Shown here: in pieces, positions 57,742 through 64,000 of the stretch
Layout: each line of letters starts with the position of its first letter
How positions within the stretch are numbered: position 1 is the stretch's first letter
NCBI RefSeq assembly: GCF_002090135.1
Contig: NZ_BBRL01000004.1
Location: 434,001 to 498,000 of the forward strand
Length of the DNA stretch: 64,000 bases
Source: Demequina sp. NBRC 110055
Lineage (GTDB): Bacteria; Actinomycetota; Actinomycetes; Actinomycetales; Demequinaceae
Direction: 5' to 3'
Made by a program: the position numbers and the translations under genes
The notes under the pieces: generated by a model
What the model saw: the letters and a program-made list of their open reading frames with translations, nothing else
Told to the model about the DNA's origin: nothing
The model's database searches: none

Positions 57742-57857
57742 TGCTCTCCGGCTGCCGGTGGCCGCCCACGCCGGCGCCCTGCTTCAGCCTGAGAGCGCCC
57801 TGAAGTACCCTGGGAGACTGATGCCGCGCGCCGCGCGCGGCACGACGAGGAGAATTC

Positions 57858-58763
57858 ATGACCGCGGACGACCGCGCCCCCCGCTCCGGGCAGACCTTTA
57901 CCCCGCCGGCTCTCGAGCCGACGACGGACGAGGTTCCGGTGGGAAGCGCCTCGGCACCGACCACGGGACAGCAGCCCACGCGCTCGTCGCTGCGCCCCAC
58001 CACCGGCCAGCAGCCGGTCAGTGGTCAGAGCCCCGTGACGCCCGCGCCGCAGTCGGGGTCCGCTGCGCAGCCCGCATCGGGACAGCAGCCCACGGCCCCG
58101 CAGCGCCCGTTCGCGCCGGTGTCGACCACGCAGCCCCTGCAGACCCGCGCCGAGGCACGCACCGCCACTCCCGCGGCCACGCCCGCGGTTCCCGCGACCG
58201 CCGGGTCGGCATCGGCCGCCTCGTCGGCGTCCGCGCCCGCCGCAACCTCGGCCACGGATTCCACCGACGCGTCGCAGGGCGCCGAGCACTCATTCGCCGC
58301 CGTCCTCGGTGGCGGCATGGGCAAGCTCAAGGAGTACGGCGACAAGGCCAAGCGTTCCATCACCGAGGGCAACGACATGCCCGCCCACCCTGGCAAGGGT
58401 GCCCCGCGCCGCGCGCGCGTCTTGGTGTCGCGCGTCGACCCGTGGTCGGTGCTGAAGATCGGCTTCCTGCTGTCCATCGCGATCGGCATCATGACGGTGG
58501 TGGCCACCTACGTGATCTGGCACGTCCTGGACGGCCAGGGCCTGTTCATTCTCGCCAATGACTGGATCCTGCAGCTGTTCACGGAGCCGCAGGACATCAA
58601 CCTCATGCAGTTCTTCGAGCTCAACAAGTGGATGAGCGCCGCGATCCTGCTGGCGGTCGTCAACGTCGTGCTGCTGACCGCCCTCAGCGCGATCGCCGCG
58701 TTCCTGTACAACGCGGTGTCGTCCGTGGTGGGCGGCGTCTACGTGACCCTCACGGACGACTAA
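57858..58763 (+). CDS. DUF3566 transmembrane protein
   Basis: 301 residues. The first 170 are a disordered cytoplasmic region rich in Pro, Ala, Ser, Thr and Gln (TTGQQP occurs twice). Then comes the DUF3566 core: RARVLVSRVDPWSVLKIGFL and then LSIAIGIM, a first helix, LDGQGLFILANDWILQLF, and a second helix ending YNAVSSVVGGVYVTLTDD. In actinobacteria it normally follows gyrA directly and precedes tRNA-Ile; here about 8 kb lies between. A GC-only hairpin (57822-57842) is just before the ribosome-binding site GAGGAG. Function unknown. Confidence 0.92.
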   Translation: MTADDRAPRSGQTFTPPALEPTTDEVPVGSASAPTTGQQPTRSSLRPTTGQQPVSGQSPVTPAPQSGSAAQPASGQQPTAPQRPFAPVSTTQPLQTRAEARTATPAATPAVPATAGSASAASSASAPAATSATDSTDASQGAEHSFAAVLGGGMGKLKEYGDKAKRSITEGNDMPAHPGKGAPRRARVLVSRVDPWSVLKIGFLLSIAIGIMTVVATYVIWHVLDGQGLFILANDWILQLFTEPQDINLMQFFELNKWMSAAILLAVVNVVLLTALSAIAAFLYNAVSSVVGGVYVTLTDD

Positions 58764-58793
58764 GCCACCGCATCGGCCACCCTCCCCGCCGTT

Positions 58794-58823
58794 TTGGAGA
58801 AGCGGCATCGCTTAGGGTATGGT
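58794..58823 (+). promoter_or_regulatory. tRNA-Ile promoter
   Basis: TTGGAG, 18 bases, TATGGT, ending 26 bases before the tRNA. A copy of GCATCGGCC lies just upstream at 58769. Confidence 0.5.
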
Positions 58824-58849
58824 TGGTCGCCGCGGCAGTCGCCGCGAAA

Positions 58850-58923
58850 GGGCCCATAGCTCAGGCGGTTAGAGCGCTTCGCTGATAACGAAGAGGTCGG
58901 AGGTTCAAGTCCTCCTGGGCCCA
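58850..58923 (+). tRNA. tRNA-Ile (GAT anticodon)
   Basis: 74 bases. Acceptor stem GGGCCCA/TGGGCCC with discriminator A; anticodon loop CTGATAA; T loop GGTTCAAGTCC. The 3' CCA is not encoded. Standard position after DUF3566. Confidence 0.97.
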
Positions 58924-58936
58924 CCGAGGTGGACGA

Positions 58937-59053
58937 ATGAGATCAATCATCATCCTGGCGGCCGCCGCCACAGTCGGCGCGGCTATCGCTTACGCAGCCC
59001 TCGCGCGTGACTCACGCCGCGACATCTGGGATGATGTCCACCACGCCTGGTGA
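58937..59053 (+). CDS. DLW-39-like small protein
   Basis: 38-residue gene: MRSIIILAAAATVGAAIAYA, then ALARDSRRDIWDDVHHAW. A single hydrophobic helix is followed by a charged tail with DIW in place of the conserved DLW. GAGGTGG lies before the ATG. Small proteins of this size and pattern are known between tRNA-Ile and tRNA-Ala in actinobacteria (DLW-39 family), which supports it being real. Function unknown. Confidence 0.8.
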   Translation: MRSIIILAAAATVGAAIAYAALARDSRRDIWDDVHHAW

Positions 59054-59069
59054 TCGCTCGCGGTCGCTC

Positions 59070-59142
59070 GGGGCCTTGGCGCAATTGGTAGCGCACCTGC
59101 TTTGCAAGCAGGGGGTTAGGGGTTCGAGTCCCCTAGGCTCCA
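59070..59142 (+). tRNA. tRNA-Ala (TGC anticodon)
   Basis: 73 bases. Acceptor stem GGGGCCT/AGGCTCC (one G-U) with discriminator A; anticodon loop TTTGCAA; T loop GGTTCGAGTCC. Confidence 0.97.
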
Positions 59143-60359
59143 CCACCAGCCCCTCCTCGCGGAGGGGCTTTTTCTTGTGTGGGGCCGATGCCGCGGCGGG
59201 GCCGCGTAGCCGCCTCACCCCCGGTGCGCCAGAGCCAGCGCACCGTGAGGCCCACGAGCAGCGCCCAGAAGGCCGAGCCGATCCCCACGATCGCTATGCC
59301 TGAGGCCGCGATCAGGAGCGTGAGAGCCGCGGGGATGCGGTCCTCGGTTGCCGCCATGGCGCCGGCGACCGCGTTGGCGAGGGTGCCGAGCAGCGCGAGG
59401 CCCGCGACGGCCCCGATGAGTCCGTCGGGACCCGCGTCGATGAGCGCGGTGAGCGTGCCGACGCTGGTGGCGAGCACGAGGTAGGCGACGCCCGCGAAGA
59501 CGGTGGCGACCCAGCGCCGGCGCGGGTCGGGGTGGGCCTGCTCCGATGCGGGAAGGGCGGCCGTGATCGCCGCGAGGTTGATCGCGTGTCCACCCGCGGG
59601 CGCGCCGATGAGGGTGCCGAGGCCCGTCGCGAGCATCGCGCTGCGCCAGGGCACGGTGTAGCCGTGGGCGCTGAGGACGGCGACTCCCGGCACGTTCTGT
59701 GATGCCATGGTGACGATGGTCAGCGGCACCGCTAGGCCGATGACGGCCTGCCAGGTGAGAGTGGGCGCGGTCAAAGCGAAAGTGACGGGGACCAGATCGA
59801 CGCCACCGGCGATCACGACCATCGCCCCGAGGGCGAGTGCGAACGTCGCCGGGGTGGCCCAGCGCCTGGCGAAGCGCTCGAGCAGGACCCAGGTGACGAT
59901 GAGGCACCCCATGAGCCACGGGGAGTCCCCCAGGGCGAGGAAGGGTGCGAGGCACAGAGGTAGCAAGATCCCGGCGAGCATCGCCTGGGCAAGCGCGGCG
60001 GGAATGGCGGCGACCAGGCGCGCGAGCGGTGCGATGACGCCGATGGCCATGATGAGGGTCCCGGTGACGAGAAATGCGCCGACGGCCGCGGGCCAGCCGC
60101 CATCCACGTAGCCCTGGGTGGCGAGAAGCGCCGCACCGGGGGTCGACCACGCGATGGTGAGCGGTATGCGGTGGCGCCACGACAGGTAGAGCATGGCGAG
60201 GGCCTGGGTGACGCACAGCGCCATGAGGCCGGATGCCGCCTCGGTGGACGTCGCGCCGACCGCGCTCAGTCCGGCCAGGACCACGGCGAAGGAGCTACCG
60301 AATCCCACGAGGGCGGTGACGACGCCGGTGGCAGCCGCCTGCGCGAGATGACGTTCCAT
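59133..60359 (-). CDS. BenE-family (benzoate:H+ symporter-like) transporter
   Basis: 408 residues with about twelve helices. QAAATGVVTALVGFGSSFAV, LTIAWSTPGAALLAT and ASQNVPGVAVLSAHGY match the BenE family. The substrate need not be benzoate. ATG 60359 lies inside the operator shared with the divergent XRE-cupin gene; the longer frame crosses that gene and is rejected. Oddly, the reading frame has no stop of its own before the tRNA-Ala terminator: its last residues (EKAPPRGGAGGGA) are antisense to the terminator, and the TAG lies within the tRNA-Ala 3' end, a 10-base overlap. Confidence 0.88.
   Translation of the reverse strand: MERHLAQAAATGVVTALVGFGSSFAVVLAGLSAVGATSTEAASGLMALCVTQALAMLYLSWRHRIPLTIAWSTPGAALLATQGYVDGGWPAAVGAFLVTGTLIMAIGVIAPLARLVAAIPAALAQAMLAGILLPLCLAPFLALGDSPWLMGCLIVTWVLLERFARRWATPATFALALGAMVVIAGGVDLVPVTFALTAPTLTWQAVIGLAVPLTIVTMASQNVPGVAVLSAHGYTVPWRSAMLATGLGTLIGAPAGGHAINLAAITAALPASEQAHPDPRRRWVATVFAGVAYLVLATSVGTLTALIDAGPDGLIGAVAGLALLGTLANAVAGAMAATEDRIPAALTLLIAASGIAIVGIGSAFWALLVGLTVRWLWRTGGEAATRPRRGIGPTQEKAPPRGGAGGGA
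59148..59173 (+). terminator. rho-independent terminator after tRNA-Ala
   Basis: AGCCCCTCC-TCGC-GGAGGGGCT followed by TTTT, one of the few in the window with a U-run. Confidence 0.92.
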
Positions 60360-60396
60360 GAACAGAACGGTAGCGCATGTGTTCTGTTCATGGAAC
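60353..60396. promoter_or_regulatory. XRE operator between benE and its regulator
   Basis: GTTCCATGAACAGAAC (60353-60368) and its perfect reverse complement (60381-60396) are separated by 12 bases. The left arm also contains the small palindrome GTTC-CAT-GAAC. One arm covers the benE start codon, the other the -35 of the regulator (TTCTGT, 17 bases, TAGATT), so one site could control both genes. Confidence 0.8.
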
Positions 60397-60416
60397 GGTG
60401 TTGCTAGATTGACGGG

Positions 60417-60968
60417 ATGGACACCGCACCGACCTCCGGCGCCCACGGCGCGGCAGGCCTGCCGCCGATGGTCGCCGCGCGCGTGCGAGCGGCGCGCGAG
60501 GCGCGTGGGCTGAGTCTTAGCGCCGTCGCCGCCGCGGCGGGCATCGGCAAGGGATCGCTGTCCGAGATCGAGCACGGGACGCGCAACCCCACCCTGTCCA
60601 CGCTCTATGCCCTCGCGCATGCGCTTGCGACGCCGCTGTCCACGCTGCTGGCCGAGACGACCGGGGCCGAGGTCGCCTCGCCTGGCATCGTGGCCCGCCT
60701 CCTCGACGTGCGGGAGGAGCCCGGATTCACGGTTGAGGTCTTCCACCTCTCGCTCGCGCCCGGGGCCGAGCACCGCTCGGCCGCGCACGGCGCTGGCGTG
60801 AGCGAGCAGGTTCTCGTGACGGGCGGCCGCCTGCGGGTCGGGGCCGTCGGGGCAGCGCAGGAGGTCGGGCCGGGCGATGTCGCGACTTTCGCCGCGGATG
60901 GCCCCCACGCCTATGAGGCGGTGGGCGGGGCGGCCCACGCGATCAACGTGATTCGGACGCCGCGCTAG
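60417..60968 (+). CDS. XRE-family regulator with cupin domain
   Basis: 183 residues. The N-terminal helix-turn-helix (VRAAREARGLSLSAVAAAAG, then GKGSLSEIEHGTRNPTLSTL) is followed by a cupin sensor domain (FTVEVFHLSLAPGAEHRSAA; EQVLVTGGRLRVGAVGAAQE). Such regulators, often next to BenE-type transporters, sense a small molecule through the cupin. TAGATT ends 7 bases before the ATG with no ribosome-binding site, so it is probably leaderless. The last 4 bases overlap the convergent lipoprotein gene. Confidence 0.87.
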   Translation: MDTAPTSGAHGAAGLPPMVAARVRAAREARGLSLSAVAAAAGIGKGSLSEIEHGTRNPTLSTLYALAHALATPLSTLLAETTGAEVASPGIVARLLDVREEPGFTVEVFHLSLAPGAEHRSAAHGAGVSEQVLVTGGRLRVGAVGAAQEVGPGDVATFAADGPHAYEAVGGAAHAINVIRTPR

Positions 60969-61639
60969 GGCGTCGAGGACTCCGGCAGGTCCCACCGCAC
61001 GGGCTGTGAGGTGTAGTCCGCTGCCGTGCCGACGAAGCCACCCCGGTACTCGACGCTGGTCAGCTCGGAGTCGTAGCGCGCGACCAGCGTCCAGCAACCG
61101 TCGGCCTGGCCCTCCTGGGCGAGTGCGGCCACATCCAGGGGAGGACAAAGGGCGGGTGACTCGTCGGCAGTCGTCGGTGCCGCCTGACCACCCGTCGATG
61201 TGACGCCGGTGACACTCACGGGCTCGGAGATGGTGAAGCCCGTGGGCACGGGTGGGCCGCTGACGGTAGCGCGGTAATGCACGAAGACGGGGTACTGGTA
61301 CCACAGCTCGTCGACCTCGGCTGGGGTGAGGACGTCCGCCATGTCCTCAATGGTGCCCACGGTGGCATCAACGATGCCGAGCTCCACGGCCACTTCGATG
61401 GTGGCTCCGCTGTCGTCGCGCGCGACGACGGGGACCACCAGCGTCTCGTCGCTGCCGAGCTCGGTGCCGGGCGCCGTGAACGGTGCGGCTACGGGAGCCT
61501 GGGACGTCGACGGTGCGGGCGTCGCGGTCCGGGTCACGGTGATCGCTGGGGTGGGTGGCGTCGCCGCTCCAGGCGTGGTGCAGCCGGTGAGGACCGCACC
61601 GGCGAGGGTAGCGGTCACCAGCAGGTGAGCCGTGCGCAT
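60965..61639 (-). CDS. hypothetical lipoprotein
   Basis: 224 residues. Signal MRTAHLLVTATLAGAVLTGC, lipidated Cys at 20, then a Thr/Pro/Ala linker. The mature part has two Cys (SPALCPPLDV; DGCWTLVARY) that may form a disulfide. Start chosen at 61639 with AAGGAGG in front. I do not recognise the family. Confidence 0.75.
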   Translation of the reverse strand: MRTAHLLVTATLAGAVLTGCTTPGAATPPTPAITVTRTATPAPSTSQAPVAAPFTAPGTELGSDETLVVPVVARDDSGATIEVAVELGIVDATVGTIEDMADVLTPAEVDELWYQYPVFVHYRATVSGPPVPTGFTISEPVSVTGVTSTGGQAAPTTADESPALCPPLDVAALAQEGQADGCWTLVARYDSELTSVEYRGGFVGTAADYTSQPVRWDLPESSTP

Positions 61640-61841
61640 CACACCTCCTTGGGATCGCGACGACATTACCCCGACAGCGAGCGCGCTCAGCAACACGGCA
61701 CCGGCGTCCACGGCTCTTCGCGGACCTCGCGGGTGGCCAAGTGGTGACGGTTATGACCATTGACTGACGCACCGGTAAAGATTCGACGACCGGTGCCCCA
61801 TCGCGTTGCCCCCGAGGTGTCGGGTCGGTTGACTGCCGCAC

Positions 61842-64000
61842 GTGAGCGCTCTTCCCCGCCTCCTGGCCGCCACCCTCGCGGCCGCCACCCTGGTCGCCGT
61901 CGCAACCCCGGCATCGGCCGCCCGCCTTCCGGGCGTCGTGTGGCCGCCCCCGGAGCCCGAACGCTACGACCCCGTGTTCCAGATCACCGAGATCGTCGCA
62001 AACTCGCCCAATCACGACGGTACGGATGCGTTCGAGTACGTCGAGGTGCTCAACGTGTCCGACGGGCCGCTGGCATGGGACGACTTCCGCATCCGCTACA
62101 TCTATCCGATCGCGGACCTCAACCCCGTCTCGACGGTGGAATGGCCCACCACCACGACGGGGGCCATCGTCCAGCCCGGCGAGACCCTCGTGCTGTGGAT
62201 CCGATCGGAGGCGACGGCTGGGCTCACCGCCGCCGACTTCAACAGCGCCTACGGGAGCGACCTCGTCGAGGGTGAGACGCTCGCCATGGTGGATGGCGGT
62301 GGGCTCTCGAACTCCGTCCTGCGCGGCATCGAGGTGCTGACCGACGCGGGCATTCAACTCTCACGCGCCTACTACAACCGCCCCGGTGACGCCGATGCCG
62401 AAGTCAAGGGTGGCGTCCACTACGGGGTGGTGGCCGATGCCGACGAGATCCAACCCCGGCTCACGGTCGCTGCCGCCTCGCCTGGCGACACGTCCGCCCA
62501 GGGCGACTGGAGCGCCATCGCCACCGCGCCGCCGGGACGTGAGCCCCGCCTTCGCGACGAAACCCGCTCCCAGTTCTCTCCCGGAATGCCCTTAAATATC
62601 GAGGCGTGGGCCAACGACGACGGTCTGCTTCACTCGGTGAACGTCGAGGTCGAGACGGACCTGGACGAGCCGCGCACCGTCGCTCTGACGCGCGACGCGA
62701 TCGGAAAGTTCGTGATGCATCTGGGTGGCGCGGACACCGTCGGGCGCGCATGGGTGAGGTATCGCTTCGTCGTGAAGGCCGGCGACCACGTGCTCGAGGG
62801 CCCGCAGACCACCGTCACCGCCGCGGGTGAACCGGCCGCGCTGCGCATCGGTGGGGGCCACCGGGGCGAGCCGCTCGGCGCGGACCTGGTGGTCCCGACG
62901 GTTCAGGTGCCCCTGACCCGGGGTACCGGGGCGTACGTGTCCGGCGAGCAGCGCCTCGTGGTGGGTGGCGACGCCTACCCGCCCACCCACACCTTGCTGA
63001 TGGATGGCGTGGAGGTGCCCGGTGAGCCGGAGCTTGAACATGAGCCACTGCTCGCGTTCGAGGCCACCCTGACCGACCCCTACTTCCGCAACGGCGTCAT
63101 CGTCGACGGCGACGTCCTCACCGTCTTCGACGAGGGCTTCCTCGGCGATACGGAGACGGTCGAGGTGGCGCTGCCGCTCGACGAGGTCAACCCGGGTGAG
63201 CCCGTCGTCGCCCGCATCTACTCTGGCACCAAGGCCGCTCCCGCCATCGACCCCAATGAGGTGAACGATGACTTCGTCGCCCGCAACGTTCGCCTGGGGC
63301 TGCCCGATGGCCGGATGCTGCGCCCGCGGGAGATCACAGATCCCGAGCGGTGGATCGACATCGGTGACAACGCGGGTTCGATCGACTACCTCGAGGTGAC
63401 GTTCGACGTCCCCGACGACGCCTTCACGGCCCTCGGCTACACGTGGGACACCACCACGGCGACGGACGGACGGCACACCTTCGAGGCGCGCGACGGGTCC
63501 CAGACCGCCTCCCTCGAACTGAGGGCGGACAACACGGCACCCGCGCTGGTGCCGAGTATCGGAGCCGGTGCGGAGGTGCGCGGCGACGTCACGCTGGACG
63601 TGGATGCCCAGGACGCGGGCTCCGGTGTCGCGGAGGTGACCGCGACGCTGGACGGCCGGAGCGTTCGCCTTCCTCACGCCCTCTCGTCTCTCACCGATGA
63701 TCCGGGGGATCACGTCGCGCAGATGGTGGCCACGGATCGTGAGGGCAACACCGCGACAACGACCGTACCGTTCACGATTCCACGCGAGCGGCCGGTGCTC
63801 ACCTCAGCGAGCGCGTCCGGCGCTTCGGCGGGCCAGGCCACTGTCCTCACCGCGACACTCGATGACGCCTCCGGCGACCTTCTCGACGTCGCCTTCGCCG
63901 AGGGACGCCGACTCGACCTCGGCACAGACGTGACCGTGGCGAGCGGAACGGTGGCCGATGCCGCGACGACCGACCGCGCCGACGCCACCCCCGTCTCGCC
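61842..64000 (+). CDS. secreted lamin-tail-domain protein (partial, continues beyond window)
   Basis: At least 719 residues with no stop before the window end. The GTG at 61842 starts a signal peptide (LLAATLAAATLVAVATPASA, cleavage after ASA). A lamin-tail domain starts the mature part: QITEIVANSPNHDGTDAFEY and VEVLNVSDGPLAWDDFRIRY. Ig-like stretches follow (DNTAPALVPSIGAGAEVRGD near the end, typical of a bacterial Ig domain). In such proteins a metallophosphoesterase or wall-anchor often comes later; that part is not visible. No ribosome-binding site is seen, so the start is provisional. Confidence 0.75.
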   Translation, partial: MSALPRLLAATLAAATLVAVATPASAARLPGVVWPPPEPERYDPVFQITEIVANSPNHDGTDAFEYVEVLNVSDGPLAWDDFRIRYIYPIADLNPVSTVEWPTTTTGAIVQPGETLVLWIRSEATAGLTAADFNSAYGSDLVEGETLAMVDGGGLSNSVLRGIEVLTDAGIQLSRAYYNRPGDADAEVKGGVHYGVVADADEIQPRLTVAAASPGDTSAQGDWSAIATAPPGREPRLRDETRSQFSPGMPLNIEAWANDDGLLHSVNVEVETDLDEPRTVALTRDAIGKFVMHLGGADTVGRAWVRYRFVVKAGDHVLEGPQTTVTAAGEPAALRIGGGHRGEPLGADLVVPTVQVPLTRGTGAYVSGEQRLVVGGDAYPPTHTLLMDGVEVPGEPELEHEPLLAFEATLTDPYFRNGVIVDGDVLTVFDEGFLGDTETVEVALPLDEVNPGEPVVARIYSGTKAAPAIDPNEVNDDFVARNVRLGLPDGRMLRPREITDPERWIDIGDNAGSIDYLEVTFDVPDDAFTALGYTWDTTTATDGRHTFEARDGSQTASLELRADNTAPALVPSIGAGAEVRGDVTLDVDAQDAGSGVAEVTATLDGRSVRLPHALSSLTDDPGDHVAQMVATDREGNTATTTVPFTIPRERPVLTSASASGASAGQATVLTATLDDASGDLLDVAFAEGRRLDLGTDVTVASGTVADAATTDRADATPVS

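Noticed and set aside
55983-58289. A 768-residue minus-strand open frame opposite fur, katA and DUF3566.
   Set aside because: All three plus-strand genes have clear family motifs; the antisense translation is Val/Gly/Arg-rich with no recognisable domain.
60360-61304. Long N-terminal extension of the BenE frame.
   Set aside because: It crosses the divergent XRE-cupin gene and its operator; the BenE family start is at 60359.

Overview
The window is high-GC actinobacterial DNA (Actinomycetota, most like Micrococcales such as Cellulomonadaceae or Demequinaceae) and contains the chromosomal replication origin. This rests on the conserved order parB-parA-rsmG-khpB-yidC-yidD-rnpA-rpmH / dnaA-dnaN-recF-dciA-gyrB-gyrA followed by tRNA-Ile and tRNA-Ala, the actinobacterial families DUF6049, DUF3566 and DLW-39, an inositol-phosphate synthase, frequent GTG starts and several promoters that look leaderless. 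No species can be named from the sequence alone.

Layout. 1-9.1 kb: a galactoside-use locus on the minus strand (lipoprotein sugar-binding protein, two ABC permeases, GH2 beta-galactosidase, GH36 alpha-galactosidase cut by the window edge) with a divergent LacI-type regulator and a clear operator. 9.2-12.6 kb: rpsF-ssb-rpsR-rplI and dnaB, with a group of DnaA-box-like sites between rplI and dnaB. 12.9-18 kb: two tandem ATP-grasp ligases resembling peptidoglycan D-aspartate ligases, convergent with a class A penicillin-binding protein; this looks like a cell-wall cross-bridge locus. 18.1-19.9 kb: padR-ino1. 20-23.1 kb: an oxidoreductase, membrane proteins and a transporter. 23.2-31.9 kb: the block CCA-adding enzyme, NUDIX, DUF6049, MurJ, a pseudokinase, and a natural thioredoxin reductase-thioredoxin fusion. 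32-34.3 kb: an aminotransferase and a Ddl-like ligase. 34.3-49.6 kb: the origin region with parAB, six parS sites, the ribosome/membrane-insertion cluster, dnaA, oriC, dnaN, recF, dciA, gyrB and gyrA. 49.7-57.7 kb: a block that separates gyrA from its usual neighbours (transporter, hydrolase, phosphodiesterase, a four-module persulfide/CoA-disulfide protein, a Fur-family regulator and catalase). 57.8-59.2 kb: DUF3566, tRNA-Ile, a 38-residue DLW-39-like gene, tRNA-Ala. 59.1-64 kb: BenE-type transporter with a divergent XRE-cupin regulator, a lipoprotein, and the start of a secreted lamin-tail-domain protein that runs off the window.

The least explained signal is genome-scale rather than a gene: the 9-mer GGCCGATGC (either strand) occurs about 40 times in 64 kb by eye, against roughly two expected from base composition, often extended to GGCCGATGCCGTGG or GGCCGATGCCGCGG, in coding and intergenic DNA and in both orientations. 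Other points of interest are the tandem cross-bridge ligases, the TrxB-TrxA fusion with an apparent SigR-type promoter, a set of genes with a -10 hexamer ending 7 bases before the start codon, a 23-base perfect operator in the fur promoter, a 16-base-arm inverted repeat between benE and its regulator, and a nested hairpin region downstream of gyrA. All calls come from reading the sequence; no database search was run.
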